From Bactericera cockerelli (taxonomy: Eukaryota; Arthropoda; Insecta; Hemiptera; Triozidae): DNA of 64,000 bases. The notes beneath the pieces are model-generated. The model saw nothing but the letters and a program-made list of their open reading frames with translations, ran no database searches and was not told the origin of the DNA. Location of the stretch: contig CM044959.1 of assembly GCA_024516035.1 (NCBI GenBank), forward strand, positions 9,181,665 through 9,245,664, in the 5' to 3' direction. A program made the position numbers and the translations under genes. This document shows positions 33,206 through 44,479 of the stretch, piece by piece (the stretch's first letter is position 1; every line of letters starts with the position of its first letter).

Positions 33206-34475
33206 AGGTACTTCAGGTTGGCGGACCCTGTATGTGGGCTGGAAGCACAAGTACATCGATAAATGCATCCTCGTGTATATGTGGGTATTATTAATATTAA
33301 ATGTTTATAGTACATCAAGCTCGCCGGGAGGCGAGCGCTCGTCAAGTAGCGCCAGCCACCCGGCCTATATTAACACGAAACAGAGTTTATATGTATTTTG
33401 TTTTATTGTTTTCGCCCACCTAACGCTAACTTTTATCAATTTTTATTTCAAATTCGTAATGAGACGCGAAAATAGATTGTGTTTCACGAAAGCGCGAGGT
33501 TCCTACGTACAGTTAAAGTCGTTTACTGGCCACGCCGAAAATCTTGAATTTCATGAAATTATTCATACGGGTTTTTTTTTTTTTTTTTTTTTTTTTTCAG
33601 ACCAATTTTCTGTCAAGGGTACAGCAACGTGTGCTTATCGTGGAAAGACGTGAGATACGTTTTTGAAAAGGGAATTTTCATCTCTGCATACCTTTTATAG
33701 TTTCAAGTATTTATTTTTTATAGGATAGGAGATATAGCCTTCTCAAATAAAACGGGAAAGTTGCACAGAGCCGCCCCTGGTTATCTTGGAGCTGCGATTG
33801 TGGTATTTTTCGAAAGGCCTTATCATAGGAAAAAATATAAAAATATAACTAAAGTATTACACTGGACCAAACTTGAGTTATACCCTTTGAAAGGAATACT
33901 TATTATGTGGCCCAGAGCCGTCTATTATTATCCTAGAGTTGTATTTCTGGTGTTTTTAGAAAGGTCTAGTCAAAGGGAATGAGATCACTTAATTTCAGAT
34001 GGTTGAAACAAGTAGAAAAGTATTTAAAGCCATCTAAAGGAATATCTAAAATGAACCCTGGAGCCACGCCTATTTATCCCAAGTTGATGACTGAAGGTTC
34101 TTTCTAAAGGTCTAATTACGCAGAAATATTCTACGATGTAAATAAAATGTTAGAAAAATCAGCGACAGTGTGAGACATAAAAATAAAAAACTGAAATAAG
34201 ATTTATGAGAGTAACAAAAAATCTTCGCCTCACATAGAACTTAAAATATGGGTGGGATCCAATCATCTTTGCTTCACCCAAGCTGCCAGCAGACTGAGGT
34301 ATCAGTCAGGAAATAATAACGTTTTATAACTTCATTCAGAGATTTCTACATCAAGAGGTAAACTAGGTCTATATTATGAGAAGTGTATAAAGTATTGGCC
34401 AGTAAGAGGAAAAATATTGATTAAAATAGATCAAAACAATGATAAATTATAATAAAATATTATGTACCTATTGAG
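33206..34475. other. No supported gene; degenerate internal repeats
   Basis: A T22 run lies at 33571-33597. Segments around 33770, 33910 and 34060 share GAGCCGCCCCTG/GAGCCGTCTATT/GAGCCACGCCTA plus TTTTAGAAAGG-type ends, so a decayed ~140-bp tandem is likely. The 139-codon frame at 33234-33653 lacks any recognised domain. Confidence 0.45.
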
Positions 34476-34477
34476 CA

Positions 34478-34640
34478 GTCTCTGTGGTCGTCGACTGGTG
34501 TAGGTAAAACACAAAGTTTGCAAGGTGACCTGGGTTCGAATCCCGGCTAGGTATAATTTTTTTTTACTCTGTACTTTGGATGTCCGGTTTTCTCGTGAGA
34601 AAAAAAACAGTAGTTGGTAGTTTGCGTCAACCTCCTATGA
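34478..34640 (+). mobile_element. SINE family H relative
   Basis: AAGGTGACCTGGGTTCGAATCC (B box region) followed by TTTTTTTACTCTGTACTTTGG and TCTCGTGAG, as in the 53.2-kb family H copy. The head is diverged. Confidence 0.6.
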
Positions 34641-35229
34641 CCGTTTAATTTCGAACGAAGTGAGTATGGTTTAACTCGATCAATATTGATTTGTCACAAT
34701 CTAATTATCCATCTACCTATGTATGTAACATTGTAACATGATATAATTTGCATTTTTTGTCCAATCGAGCTGAAATTTTCAGGGTATATGGATATATGCT
34801 TGCTTATTAATTTATAATTATTAAATGTATTATCTAGTATAATGTCTCACTTCTTCTGATTATACCTACCAACTGATTATGCTGAATTGATACCATGTTT
34901 AGTAACTCGAAGTTAGGCAAATATATGGGTCAACATTTCTTAGAGCCATAGTAAGAGGCAATTTCGGAACATACAATAATACTCGGCACTTTCATTTCCC
35001 TCTTTATTTTACCAAGATCGAATTTCCATCTACCTACCATGTACTTAGGTACATATTATAATTCAAATTGTACTGTAAACAAAACCACTAAACAAAGTTG
35101 TCCGTTATTTAACGAGTTCATAACTAATTTTTCAATACAAGGTTAAAACACTAGTTGATTATTAATGAATTATTGTTAATGGATTTTAAGATTAAATAGG
35201 TATGTTTTTTTCTTCATTATTACTGGTTG

Positions 35230-35528
35230 AAGTTCCACAAAAGAAGCACCAATTATCACACCAACCTCATTTTAAAACGATTGTGACCAGTTGATTGTAT
35301 TTGGTTTTAAGGTCCTGATTTGAACTAGTCAGGACGGGGGGTTTTACCCTGCATTCGCTGGGAATCGTTCCAGCTACCTACATTTAACTCGCCCAGCCTG
35401 GGTAGATTCCAGACTGACGTGTTTAGAGGGGAAAAAAATATTAGAAAAGTCTGGAACAACTGGGAATCGAACTCGAAATGTCTGAACTACGGGCAGTAGT
35501 TACAACCATTACGCCACGGAGGCTGGCC
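35230..35528 (-). mobile_element. SINE family I copy
   Basis: Head on minus: GCCAGCCTCCGTGGCGTAAT, CTGCCCGTAGTTCAGAC and GAGTTCGATTCCCAG. The body has CAGGCTGGGCGAGTTAAATG, GCGAATGCAGGGTAAAACCC and CCGTCCTGACTAG. The body is related to the 5S-SINE body. Confidence 0.8.
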
Positions 35529-35654
35529 ACTGACAACTGACAGTCTAAATAAAGCATTTATTTTGATCAATGCTTTTGTATTATGAATCGTAAATTACAC
35601 AGATCTCATTCAAAATTTACAAATATGTACCTACATTATAAATATAAATAAAAA

Positions 35655-35835
35655 AAACACTGCTAATTATGGACACAATACTTCCTCGTGATTGTTTCAC
35701 ATTGTATACACCTGGCAATTTTGATTTTTTTCGACTAAATCACTTGTATCTTCAAAACCGCATAACCGATTTTCTTCAAATTTGTTTTAATACAAATAAT
35801 ACATTAACATTAATAATAATTTTAAATAAAAATAA
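35655..35835 (-). mobile_element. Family F end fragment
   Basis: AACACTGCTAATTATGGACA, TTCCTCGTGATTGTTTCAC and AACCGATTTTCTTCAAATTT match the far end of family F (47.39 kb). Confidence 0.7.
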
Positions 35836-35995
35836 AATCTACCTTACTAGACTTTTAACCTGGAACTTGGAGTTCAAGACCTCATTAAAGGCTAACCGTC
35901 AATTTGGTATTTTATTTAGTTTGGTTGTTAGGTGGTATTCTAATGACAAGACTTTGTCCTCCACAGTTAAAATAATTTAGACAAATCTTATTACT

Positions 35996-37342
35996 ATACT
36001 TACTATAGAGAAGGATAACGTACCCGAAAAGTACCCAAAAAAATACCGGGTACATTTACAAAAGTACCCGCACCGGTTACATAATAAAATCAGGTACCCG
36101 TACCCATACCGGGTACAAAATTTTGCTAGGTGGGTGAATATTTCCAAACGTGGTTTTTTGATGTCCCCATTGAATAAAAACAAATCGGTAAGGAAAAAAT
36201 AAAGGAATCCACTAGTGAAATGAAGGGAACACATTAGCTTTAACTTGAAAGTACATAAAACATATTTTTTTATTATTATTTATATAAAAAATAAGTACAT
36301 GATATCAGCAAATGTCCGTCCTCTGGCCTGTCCCCAGCTTGTTTTAGATTGTTTAAATTTATAATAGCTCAATTCCTTTTTAAATAATTAAATTAAATAT
36401 AATTTTTTCAAAAGCCAAGAAGACAACTACTTAACATTGAATTTTATTTTATTAATTACCATTTCAATTATTTCTATTTTTGACTTTAAAGTGTGTCCCC
36501 ATACTTTTTGTCCTTCCTCTGGCAAGCCACTTTATTGCCGTTTTCAAAAGAGGGGAAAGTAACGTCACTCTATGAAAGGAGGGGAAACGTCTCCTACCTC
36601 TCTTGTGATTCTAATTTCCACGTTAGTTTTGTTCGATGTTTTGGTTGTTTGAAGATTTTCAGGAAGTAAGGTTGTGCGTAAGTGCGTCACAGAAGAGCTT
36701 GTCTTTCCTCTGGCAAGTAAAAAGAAAAGATTTATTTTACTTTAAAAAAATATAATGAGATGTTTCTATTTTATTTGCAGATTATTTCTCCATTTCGAAA
36801 ACAATATTAATATTTTTCTTTTAATATTGCACTTAAAAGTTAGAGTTATAGTCAAAATGTCTCTCCTCTGGTAGTCCTTCCTCTGGCTATTTTGTACCTA
36901 TTATCTCTATTTTTTAAAAAACAGGGAAAAATAGAGAAAAAAATAATTTCTCAGAAGTGCACCCTCTAAATACCTAAATATTAATATCCTAGGTACTTGA
37001 TTTCCCCACATTCAGCTAGTTATTTTAAAAAAATTGGCTGGGGACAAAAATTGCCCTGAAAAAACCACGTTTGGAAATATTCACCCAGGTACCTGTACCC
37101 GTACCGGGTACAACACTGGCGACGGTATAACACACTGGATCCGCATACCGTACTGGGTACCGATTTTATGAAATACTCGGTATTACACACTGGGACCGAG
37201 TACCGACGTATCGTACGTAGTAGGCGGGTACCGTTTTTATTAAATACTTGGTATTACACGCCGGGGCCGGGTACCATACCGGGTACCGGTTCTATGAAAT
37301 AATCGGTATTACAATAATATCCAAATACCCATCTCTAGAACT
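35996..37342. mobile_element. GGTACC-rich element split by a nested insertion
   Basis: The outer parts (35996-36127 and 37088-37342) consist of GGTACC/GTACCCG-rich degenerate repeats. Outer ends CTATAGAGAAGGATA and TACCCATCTCTAG are partly inverted. Between them lies a ~960-bp insert with its own inverted ends. Confidence 0.6.
36128..37087. mobile_element. Nested ~960-bp element with inverted ends and CCTCTGGC motifs
   Basis: TGGGTGAATATTTCCAAACG at the left is inverted at 37068-37087, extending through GTGGTTTTTT for nearly 30 bp. Inside, TCCTCTGGC-like motifs recur at about 36319, 36519, 36707, 36863 and 36877, mostly as TTCCTCTGGCAAG. No transposase frame. Such subterminal motifs often bind transposases; that role is inference. 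Confidence 0.65.
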
Positions 37343-38060
37343 GGGTACAGCAGAGAGAGGTACTTCATTATTCCGATATTATCTATGAATAATATTCAGG
37401 CTGTCGGTGTCCTAATATTTTTCTTTTTGTCTCGTAGAACCAAGTCTTCTATTTGAAACTTCTTTGTCAAACAATTGGACGGTTTAGGGAAATGTACATT
37501 ATTTAATTCAGGTTATAAAATAGGAGGTGGAGCTTCTAATCTATTGAAACACTTGAAACTAAAACACCCAACAAATTTTGTGAATCGAGATTCGTCTCTT
37601 GTAAACATTCTGAATGCAAAATTGTGAGATTTAGTTAGTGTACGGTGCTTTTGTACTTGGTTCTTGAGTGATTACTCGAATCCACTATTCCATTTACATC
37701 CGCTCGCAGAATCTCAAAAACCAAGTACAAAAGAACCTCGGTAAATACTCAGTACTTTTATGTAATCGATTACTGAAGTACCGGTTCTATGAAATACTCG
37801 GTACTTTTCTGTTAATGAATCTAGCAGTGGGTTTCAAAATTTGAAAAGATCAACAAAATTGCTGAGCGCTATCTAGTGCCACTCAATAAGGATCACACTT
37901 GTTATCTCAAGATTTCTCCTCTCTTCAGAAAGTACTATAAAATTTTCTCTCAGCATCTTTCTAAAGTTTCTTTTTTGTTTGCGGGGCTTGATGGAAAAAG
38001 GGTGTAAGTCGATTTACGCCATTTTTGCATCACTGATTGAGGAAAATCAATTAAATCAAA
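37343..38060. other. Unassigned; one hairpin
   Basis: Arms around TTTTGTACTTGGTTCTTGAG (37650-37669) and CTCAAAAACCAAGTACAAAAG (37712-37732) form a hairpin. GAAATACTCGGTACTTTT near 37790 echoes the GGTACC element. No gene. Confidence 0.45.
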
Positions 38061-38068
38061 AAGTAGTG

Positions 38069-38497
38069 ATATCCCCCAAAAACACTTCGTGTAAAAATAG
38101 TCGTCAAGTGTTGGAATAGTTAAAAAGAACTGATATCAAAAACGTCAATTTTCTATGTGTTCAAGGAATTATTTTTCACGTAATTAGTCACACAACAAAA
38201 TAATACTCTTGAAAGAACCATGTTGTATAGTTACAGAACCACGTCCTTGACTACTGCACACTGTTTGTTAGCAGATTACTACACATAAATTTCAGAACAA
38301 AACAGTGTGCAGTAGTCAAGCACGTGGTTCTGTAACTATACAACATGGTTCTTTCAAGAATATTATTTTGTTGTGTGACTAATTACGTGAAAAATAATTC
38401 CTTGAACACATAGAAAATTGACGTTTTTGATATCAGTTCTTTTTAACTATTCCAACACTTGACGACTATTTTTACACGAAGTGTTTTTGGGGGATAT
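38069..38497. mobile_element. Foldback MITE 1
   Basis: About 198-bp arms (38069-38266 and 38301-38497) are near-perfect reverse complements around a ~34-bp loop. Termini are ATCCCCCAAAAACACTTCG and its complement. Confidence 0.9.
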
Positions 38498-38723
38498 TAT
38501 TACACAAGATGTATTAATAAGAGTATTAATACATCATTGTGTAGGCAATGAAGGCGTAGATGATTAAACCATTAAGTGTGTTGGTTGCTGTTTTCTAATG
38601 CTGAGGAAATTCTAGGTAATGCAAAATGGTTTCCAAACTGGTGGCCTTTTGCATCAACTGAACAAATGAGGACGTAAGGCTTTTGGGGGAGAGGGAGTTA
38701 GGGGGGGCTCAGTAAAACAAATC

Positions 38724-38830
38724 AAACTCGTTAGGTACTAAAAGAGCGAATCTTTAAATCCCGTTTTAATCTGCTTTATGTAGAAGCACCCCCAGAAAAA
38801 CATTTTCCCACCGGCCGTGTCTTATAGAGA
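38724..38830 (+). repeat. Copy of the 31.85-kb dispersed repeat
   Basis: AATCAAACTCGTTAGGTACT, ATCCCGTTTTAATC and ACATTTTCCCACCGGCCG parallel 31845-31935. Confidence 0.6.
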
Positions 38831-38948
38831 AGACTATTGATATTAAAGAGATAAGTTGATCTTTCAAGAGAGAGATTTTTACTGTAAGAAAGAGAGTGAG
38901 AATTAGGGAGAATTGGGGAGAGAGGGAGAGAGAGATAGAGTTAGAGAG

Positions 38949-39491
38949 ATCCCCCAAAAACACCACTTCGTGGTTAAAAAAAGAAGAACGCCTCACTCAA
39001 AGAATGATTATAATTAGCTAAAAATAAATGATATCAAATTGAGAACACCTTTACCCCCTCTCTTTCTATTTCTCTGCACTCCTCTCTGAATTTATTCCTC
39101 TTATGTTTATCTTTCTTTATCATTTCTAGGGGTCATCCCAAACTTGATTTCTCTTTAAATTTACTTGTTGAACGGCAATAAAAACTGGTGGTCGGTGTAT
39201 GATTTTTCAGAACTTATTAGATTTGAATCGAGAAAATTACACCGCGACCGCCATTTTTTATTGCCGTTCAACAAGTAAATTTAAAGAGAAATCAAGTTTG
39301 GGATGACCCCTAGAAATGATAAAGAAAGATAAACATAAGAGGAATAAATTCAGAGAGGAGTGCAGAGAAATAGAAAGAGAGGGGGTAAAGGTGTTCTCAA
39401 TTTGATATCATTTATTTTTAGCTAATTATAATCATTCTTTGAGTGAGGCGTTCTTCTTTTTTTAACCACGAAGTGGTGTTTTTGGGGGATA
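38949..39491. mobile_element. Foldback MITE 2
   Basis: Arms of about 235-240 bp (left from 38949, right to 39491) are near-perfect reverse complements around a ~60-bp centre. Termini ATCCCCCAAAAACACCACTT match foldback 1 for the first 15 bases, though the interiors differ. Confidence 0.9.
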
Positions 39492-40035
39492 TCAGTTCTT
39501 TTTGTACGAAAATATAGGTTCATACACTACTGAAACATTAGGAATGACAGAAGTAAATAAGCTGGGAAAATGTGAATGCACCAGGTTGTCTTTTTTTTAA
39601 GATATATGTAGTTTAACATAAGGTCAATATGTATTTGGATCACAGATTTGGCCCCCTGAGTCCCCAAAGTGAGTAAATAATATATAAATTTGCAATGCAA
39701 CACCTTTTGATTATATACTCCACATGATTAGGTTTATCTTTCAATGCTAAATAGACCTCGGAGCCTCCTATGAGGGACACTAAAACACCTGGATTTACGA
39801 ATGCCAAAGAAATTAATTTCTAATCACCTTATCAAGGTGAGGTAATGAGTTCTCTCCCGTTGACCTTTTCTTACCCGAATTCTCTTCGGCTTGTTGCAGG
39901 GGTCACCACGAGTATCTCTCCCGGAAATAAGACCATGTTTTTTTACATTAGGTATTTAAGAACATGAAAACTATAAAATTATCATTTTTATTTAAGAATC
40001 GGCCTTTTATAAGGAAATCTTTAAAATCTCTAACT
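39492..40035. other. No gene or repeat recognised
   Basis: Mixed AT-rich sequence without coding signal. Confidence 0.4.
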
Positions 40036-40202
40036 AATGAAAGGCAATGTCTTCAGTGTATAGTAGAGTTAGGGATAATACATAGAAGGCAATGGCCTCG
40101 GGTTTATAGTAGGGTTAGGTAAATATATAGAAGGCCATGCCTTGGGTTTATCATAGGGTTAGGAAAAATACATAGAAGGCCATGCCTCAGGTCTATATCA
40201 AT
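40036..40202. repeat. Degenerate ~57-bp tandem repeat, about 3 copies
   Basis: Units contain AGAAGGC(C)AATG.CCTCGGGTTTATAGTAGGGTTAGG; starts near 40038, 40083, 40127 and 40175. Confidence 0.7.
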
Positions 40203-40344
40203 GATTCCTAGGTGTTTCGATCATAATATTATTTATGGTAGGCCTAAAATATGTAGATTTAAACTCAGGTAAAAATGCAAGCGACGCGATGGGAGACAAT
40301 TCGGTGTTGATTAAACCATGAGCGGGAGAGAACTCGGTGGTGAC

Positions 40345-40485
40345 GTCCCTTATCAATACCTCACGAGGTATGAGTGTACCCTGGACATAATGGACAGAGA
40401 AAAAAAACTTCCCTGAAGGGGATCGAACCCACGTCATCGTGCGTGCAGCCTAGTATGCTACCCACTTCGCCAAAGTCACTATTTG
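40345..40485 (-). mobile_element. tRNA-headed SINE related to family H
   Basis: On minus the order is GTGACTTTGGCGAAGTGGGT, CACGATGACGTGGGTTCGAT (B box) and CTTCAGGGAAG with a T-rich segment, then CCTCGTGAGG. The plan parallels family H but with a different head. Confidence 0.6.
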
Positions 40486-40724
40486 TCACAACTTTTAGTG
40501 AGTAGCATCGACATTATGAGAGCTAATTCATAATATTTTATCTCCATCCAACCATGATTGTCCAAAATCAATCTCGTAATGCCGCCACAGGTCATTGGCC
40601 AGTTCTGCAACTACTAAAATTTTCCTCGCGAGGGTAATGAGGTCGTCATGAAGATCAAATATAAAGATCGGAAAAACAAAACAACGTTAAGCCCAAATAG
40701 AAAATATAGAGCTAAAAAATTTCG

Positions 40725-40800
40725 TCCCCGCCAGGATTCGAACCCATGCTGACTGGTTAGCATTTCGAGCTTGCTAACAATAGACAAAGTTGTCTTCTAA
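40725..40800 (-). mobile_element. tRNA-like SINE head
   Basis: On minus, GCTAACCAGTCAGCATGGGT and GGTTCGAATCCTGGCG (B box) are readable. The A-box side is poor. The remaining sequence to 41.5 kb shows no gene. Confidence 0.4.
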
Positions 40801-41514
40801 AGAAACGGACGGAAAATGAACTAACTAAATTAATACTTGGAAACTTAAACATTAAAATTTTGCAGTGAGAGAGCGAGGTCATCTCGAAAAATACATACTG
40901 GCCAAGATCTGACCACTAAGCTAAGGATTCGAAGGTACCTACCCGCCAAAGAAAATGAAAAGGCCACCAGATGCCACCCAGCGGACCGGATGAAGGAATA
41001 AAATCAATAAATTTGGTATCTGCTCATCAAGATCTTTCATTTGATACCACTTAAGATTAGTATTATCCTTCAATTCCCGATTTGGGCTCCCAAAACCCGA
41101 GGCCGCCCAAATGGGCCGCCCGCTTATAATTTAGAATTTTTTTTGGTCCGGGCTCATCTCCATTATATCTTGAGCACTTTAGACACCTCACTTAGTCTTC
41201 AGTGCCAAGTTAAAGACACGAAGTCGGGTCTCAAAGGATCCGTATGAAGAAAAAAAAACAGAAAAAAAAAATTATGAATCTTTTCATGTCTTTCACGATT
41301 GTTGGGGGGTCTCGAAAATAGGGTTCCCGTTGGCCTAGGAAGTCAAACAAAAAATCAAATCAATTTATTATAAAAATCGCAATTTTTGAAATTCATGTTG
41401 CACTTTTCGCTGGCTGAAAGTACATGAAATGCATGGGAACTATGTTTTCCGTAACCTTACACTCTGCCGGGCTGTCTCTTTCTTTGTATAGGCGTTCTTC
41501 ACACCTCGGCCGAG

Positions 41515-41561
41515 GTGTTTGATAGAGTTAGAGAGAGATAGAGTTAGAGAGAGATAGGGTT

Positions 41562-41592
<31 letters not shown>

Positions 41593-41620
41593 AGAGAGTT
41601 AGAGAGAGAGAAAGAGAGAA
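41515..41620. repeat. GA-rich tract
   Basis: AGAGTTAGAGAGAGATAG-type units. Confidence 0.8.
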
Positions 41621-42039
41621 TGTAAGAACTGTATCAAGCCCGGAAATCTGTACAGTTCAACTTTTAAGTTCTGAAATTAATTATCCGATGTTCAAATGTT
41701 TGCTAATTCGACTAAACAATAATTTTAATGGAAATCAAGACACAATTAGGATGATGAAAATTTTCCAACTTTCCCTGCCGATAAGATATAACTTTCGAGA
41801 AGTTTGCCCCAAAGTGATAAAGCTTCGAGGTAAACTTATACATTACCAACCCCCGCCCCCTGAATATTAAGATTTCAGCCAAGCAGAAAACTTTGGGTGT
41901 TTTTGTGAATTTTTGGGAGGGAATTTCACCTCCCTCCCTCCCTCCTCTTCTCCGCGCCGTATATCTCCTCAGCCCGTGAAACTCCTACTCAGTCCATGAA
42001 ATTTTCTTGATCTTGATCCGTGAAACTAAAGGCCAAAGA

Positions 42040-42435
42040 AAACGAGTGTAGAAAGAAGGAGGGGAAGGAGGAGAGGAAGAGGAGGGGAAGAAGGAGGGGA
42101 GGAGGAGAATTAAGAGGAGGTGGAGAAGGAAGAGGACGTAGAGAAAGAGAAGGGGAGAGGGGAAGAAGAAGGAGGGGGAGGAAAGAGAAGGAGGGGGAGG
42201 AGGAGAAGGAAGATGAGGGGGAGAAGGAGGGGAGATTTAAAGAAGAGGTGGAGAAGGAATAGGAGGTAGAGAAGGAGAAGGGAGAGGGAGAGGGGAAGAA
42301 GAAGGAGGGGAGGAAGAGAAGGAGGGGGAGGAGGAGAAGGGAGGGGGAGCAGGAGAAGAAGGAGAAAGGAGGTGGAGAAAGAGAAGGGAGAGGGGAGAGG
42401 GGAAGAAGAAGAAGAAGCAGAAGAGGAGGAGAAAG
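42040..42435. repeat. GGA/GAA polypurine tract
   Basis: Almost pure purine for about 390 bp with a loose ~120-bp internal periodicity (GGAGGTAGAGAAGGAGAAGG recurs). The 80-codon plus frame is K/E/R/G low complexity. Confidence 0.88.
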
Positions 42436-42549
42436 GAGTTGCTAATATGATTGGTTAATTATTATTATTTCCAAATAATCTCTCCTCCCTTTTTCTAATA
42501 TTGACAGGGCCTCACAAAGAGGATTTTTTTATAAGTAGGTACCTATACA

Positions 42550-42758
42550 TAATAATAATAATAATCGCCTTATTTATACTGCCCGATTAGGACTATTAAG
42601 CCCCATTATTCCAACAGTAAGCTCAAGACTCATTATTATGTGGTAAAAATCCCAAATGAGAGGATAACTTGTCATGTACCGGCTATTTTGGAACCCACGA
42701 CCTCTGGAATCTCTGGATTCACAGAGTACCGCCTTTAACACTGAGCTACCGGGACAGA
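42550..42758 (-). mobile_element. SINE family A copy
   Basis: (AAT)n tail at 42550-42564, body ATCCCAAATGAGAGGATAAC and head ACTGAGCTACCGGGACAG. Confidence 0.88.
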
Positions 42759-43003
42759 CATACATCAGAGCTGTAACCTTTAACGCTCCCTTAGCGTAGT
42801 ACAAATTTAATAAATGAAAAGTAAAACTATCTTCACAATTTATGTAAGACCCAAAGGGGTTAATTATTTGGAACAAAAGTAAATAATTAAATTAAAACTT
42901 AGAAGAAGATGAAGAAAGATACAAATTTTGGGCGTCTTCAGATAGCAGGAAGAATAATTGGAATATAAACATTAAAAAAAGAGAGATAGAAAGCAGGAGA
43001 GAT

Positions 43004-43214
43004 AATAATAATTTTATCGCCTTATTTATACTTTACGATTAGGACTATTGAGTCCCATTACTCCAGAAGTAAGTCCAAGACATAATTATTATTATGTGGT
43101 AAAAATCCCAAATGGGAGGAAATCTTGTCATGTCCCGGGTGGGTTTCGAACCCGCGACCTCTGGAACCTCTGGATTCACAGAGTGCCGCCTTTACCACTG
43201 AGCTACCGGGACAT
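43004..43214 (-). mobile_element. SINE family A copy
   Basis: Second minus copy 250 bp further on: AATCCCAAATGGGAGG, B box GGGTTTCGAACCC and ACTGAGCTACCGGGACA. Confidence 0.88.
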
Positions 43215-43465
43215 GTAGAGAAGGGAAAGCAGGATAGGGTTAAGGAAATGTATATGCTGTCGCTCTGGGAATCATTGTTCCAGTATAAATTAATAAAATT
43301 ATTTTAAATTGCTAGCAATCTAACATTTGAGGATTTATACCTGCAAGGACAATCCAGGATTTGTGGAAAAGAGGAGCAAAGTTTCCCAACGTGACTCTCA
43401 ATCACCGGACAGGATCACGTTACTTGTCTGTACTTATCATAAAATTACCTTTTTTCTACCTTTTA

Positions 43466-43790
43466 CTTCCGAGAAAATACTAATATTAGAAAAGGGAAGT
43501 ATTGTGTTCGTTTTTGTAAAAAAAATAATATTTTTTTTGCTCCGCTTTAAATTTGTTTCATATTTCTGGACGTTTCATAACTTCCTGAGCAACTTTGGTT
43601 TTGTGTTGGTCTGTCTGTCTGTATGTTGGTCTGTTAAATACATTCCTTGTAACGCGCAAATCTCAGAAACTACTAAACTGGTTTTGACGAAACGTTCATC
43701 GGCATCGCACTAGCGGTTCTTGGTGATACAATGTGAACCAATCACGAGGAAGTATTGTGTCCATAATTGGCAGTGTATTTTCTATTACCT
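43466..43790 (+). mobile_element. Family F, internally deleted
   Basis: Has the 5' hairpin region (ACTTCCGAGAAAATACTAATATTAG), GTCTGTCTGTCTGTATG and TTGTAACGCGCAAATCTC. It jumps from the CTAGCGGTTCTTGGTGA block to AATCACGAGGAAGTATTGTG and the end AATTGGCAGTGT, losing about 400 bp of the full copy at 48.69 kb. Confidence 0.75.
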
Positions 43791-44034
43791 CTCTTTAGAT
43801 TGTCCATTTTTCCTCATTCACGTCTAGACTGACCAGTGAATCATGTGATGTTCAGTGAAATAAAATTCCGAGATTTCGGAAATCACCTTACGATGTCGAA
43901 GGGTTGGGTGGAAGAGATTGCCATTTGCAACAACCCGCCCATAGTACATAGTATACATTTTATCTATGTATTTTCTGTTTTTATTTTTATATTGTTTCCA
44001 ATTTTGTCTATTCATTTGTAATTATCTGTTTGTG

Positions 44035-44135
44035 CACTGGTAGTCAAGTGGTCAACGCGTCTGGAGTCTGGAAATCCAGGTAGCGTTGTAATCCGTTGGT
44101 TCGAATCTCCAGTGCATGAATTTTTCCTCATGAAT
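44035..44135 (+). mobile_element. SINE family C, 3'-truncated
   Basis: ACTGGTAGTCAAGTGGTCAA (A box), GGAAATCCAGGTAGCG and GTTGGTTCGAATCTC (B box). It breaks off into the 124-bp tandem array. Confidence 0.75.
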
Positions 44136-44146
44136 TTAAGTTTGTG

Positions 44147-44478
44147 TCAATTGGTCACCCATCAAAGTCCTAACCTTGCTGGACGTTGCTTAAGTGACAG
44201 AGTGTATTCAACGTGCGACCGAGGCTGGGTGAGGGAGGAACACTCGTATGAAGGGCGCAACATTGAATGGTCAATTGGTCACCCATCCAAGTTCTAACCT
44301 TCCTGAACGTTGCTTAAGTGACTGAGTGTATTCAACGTGCGATCGAGGCTGGGTGAGGGAGGAACACTCTTATGAAGGGCGCAACATTGAATGGTCAATT
44401 GGTCACCCATCCAAGTTCTAACCTTGCTGAACGTTGCTTAAGTGACTGAGTGTTTTCAACGTACCATCGTTAGTTGAT
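44147..44478 (-). repeat. 124-bp tandem array built on a 5S-derived core
   Basis: Units start at 44147, 44271 and 44395. Each contains GGTCACCCATCCAAGTTC, CGTTGCTTAAGTGACTGAG and GTGTATTCAACGTGC, which on minus read as the first two thirds of a 5S rRNA. A CAGGCTGGGTGAGG-type block follows. Confidence 0.85.
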
Positions 44479-44479
44479 G

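Noticed and set aside
33234..33653. 139-codon frame with hydrophobic segment
   Set aside because: Spans a repeat J end and a long T run; no domain and no splice support.
36001..37330. CRISPR-like or satellite array of GGTACC repeats
   Set aside because: Units are degenerate, lack regular spacers and lie in a transposon-like structure in a eukaryotic genome.
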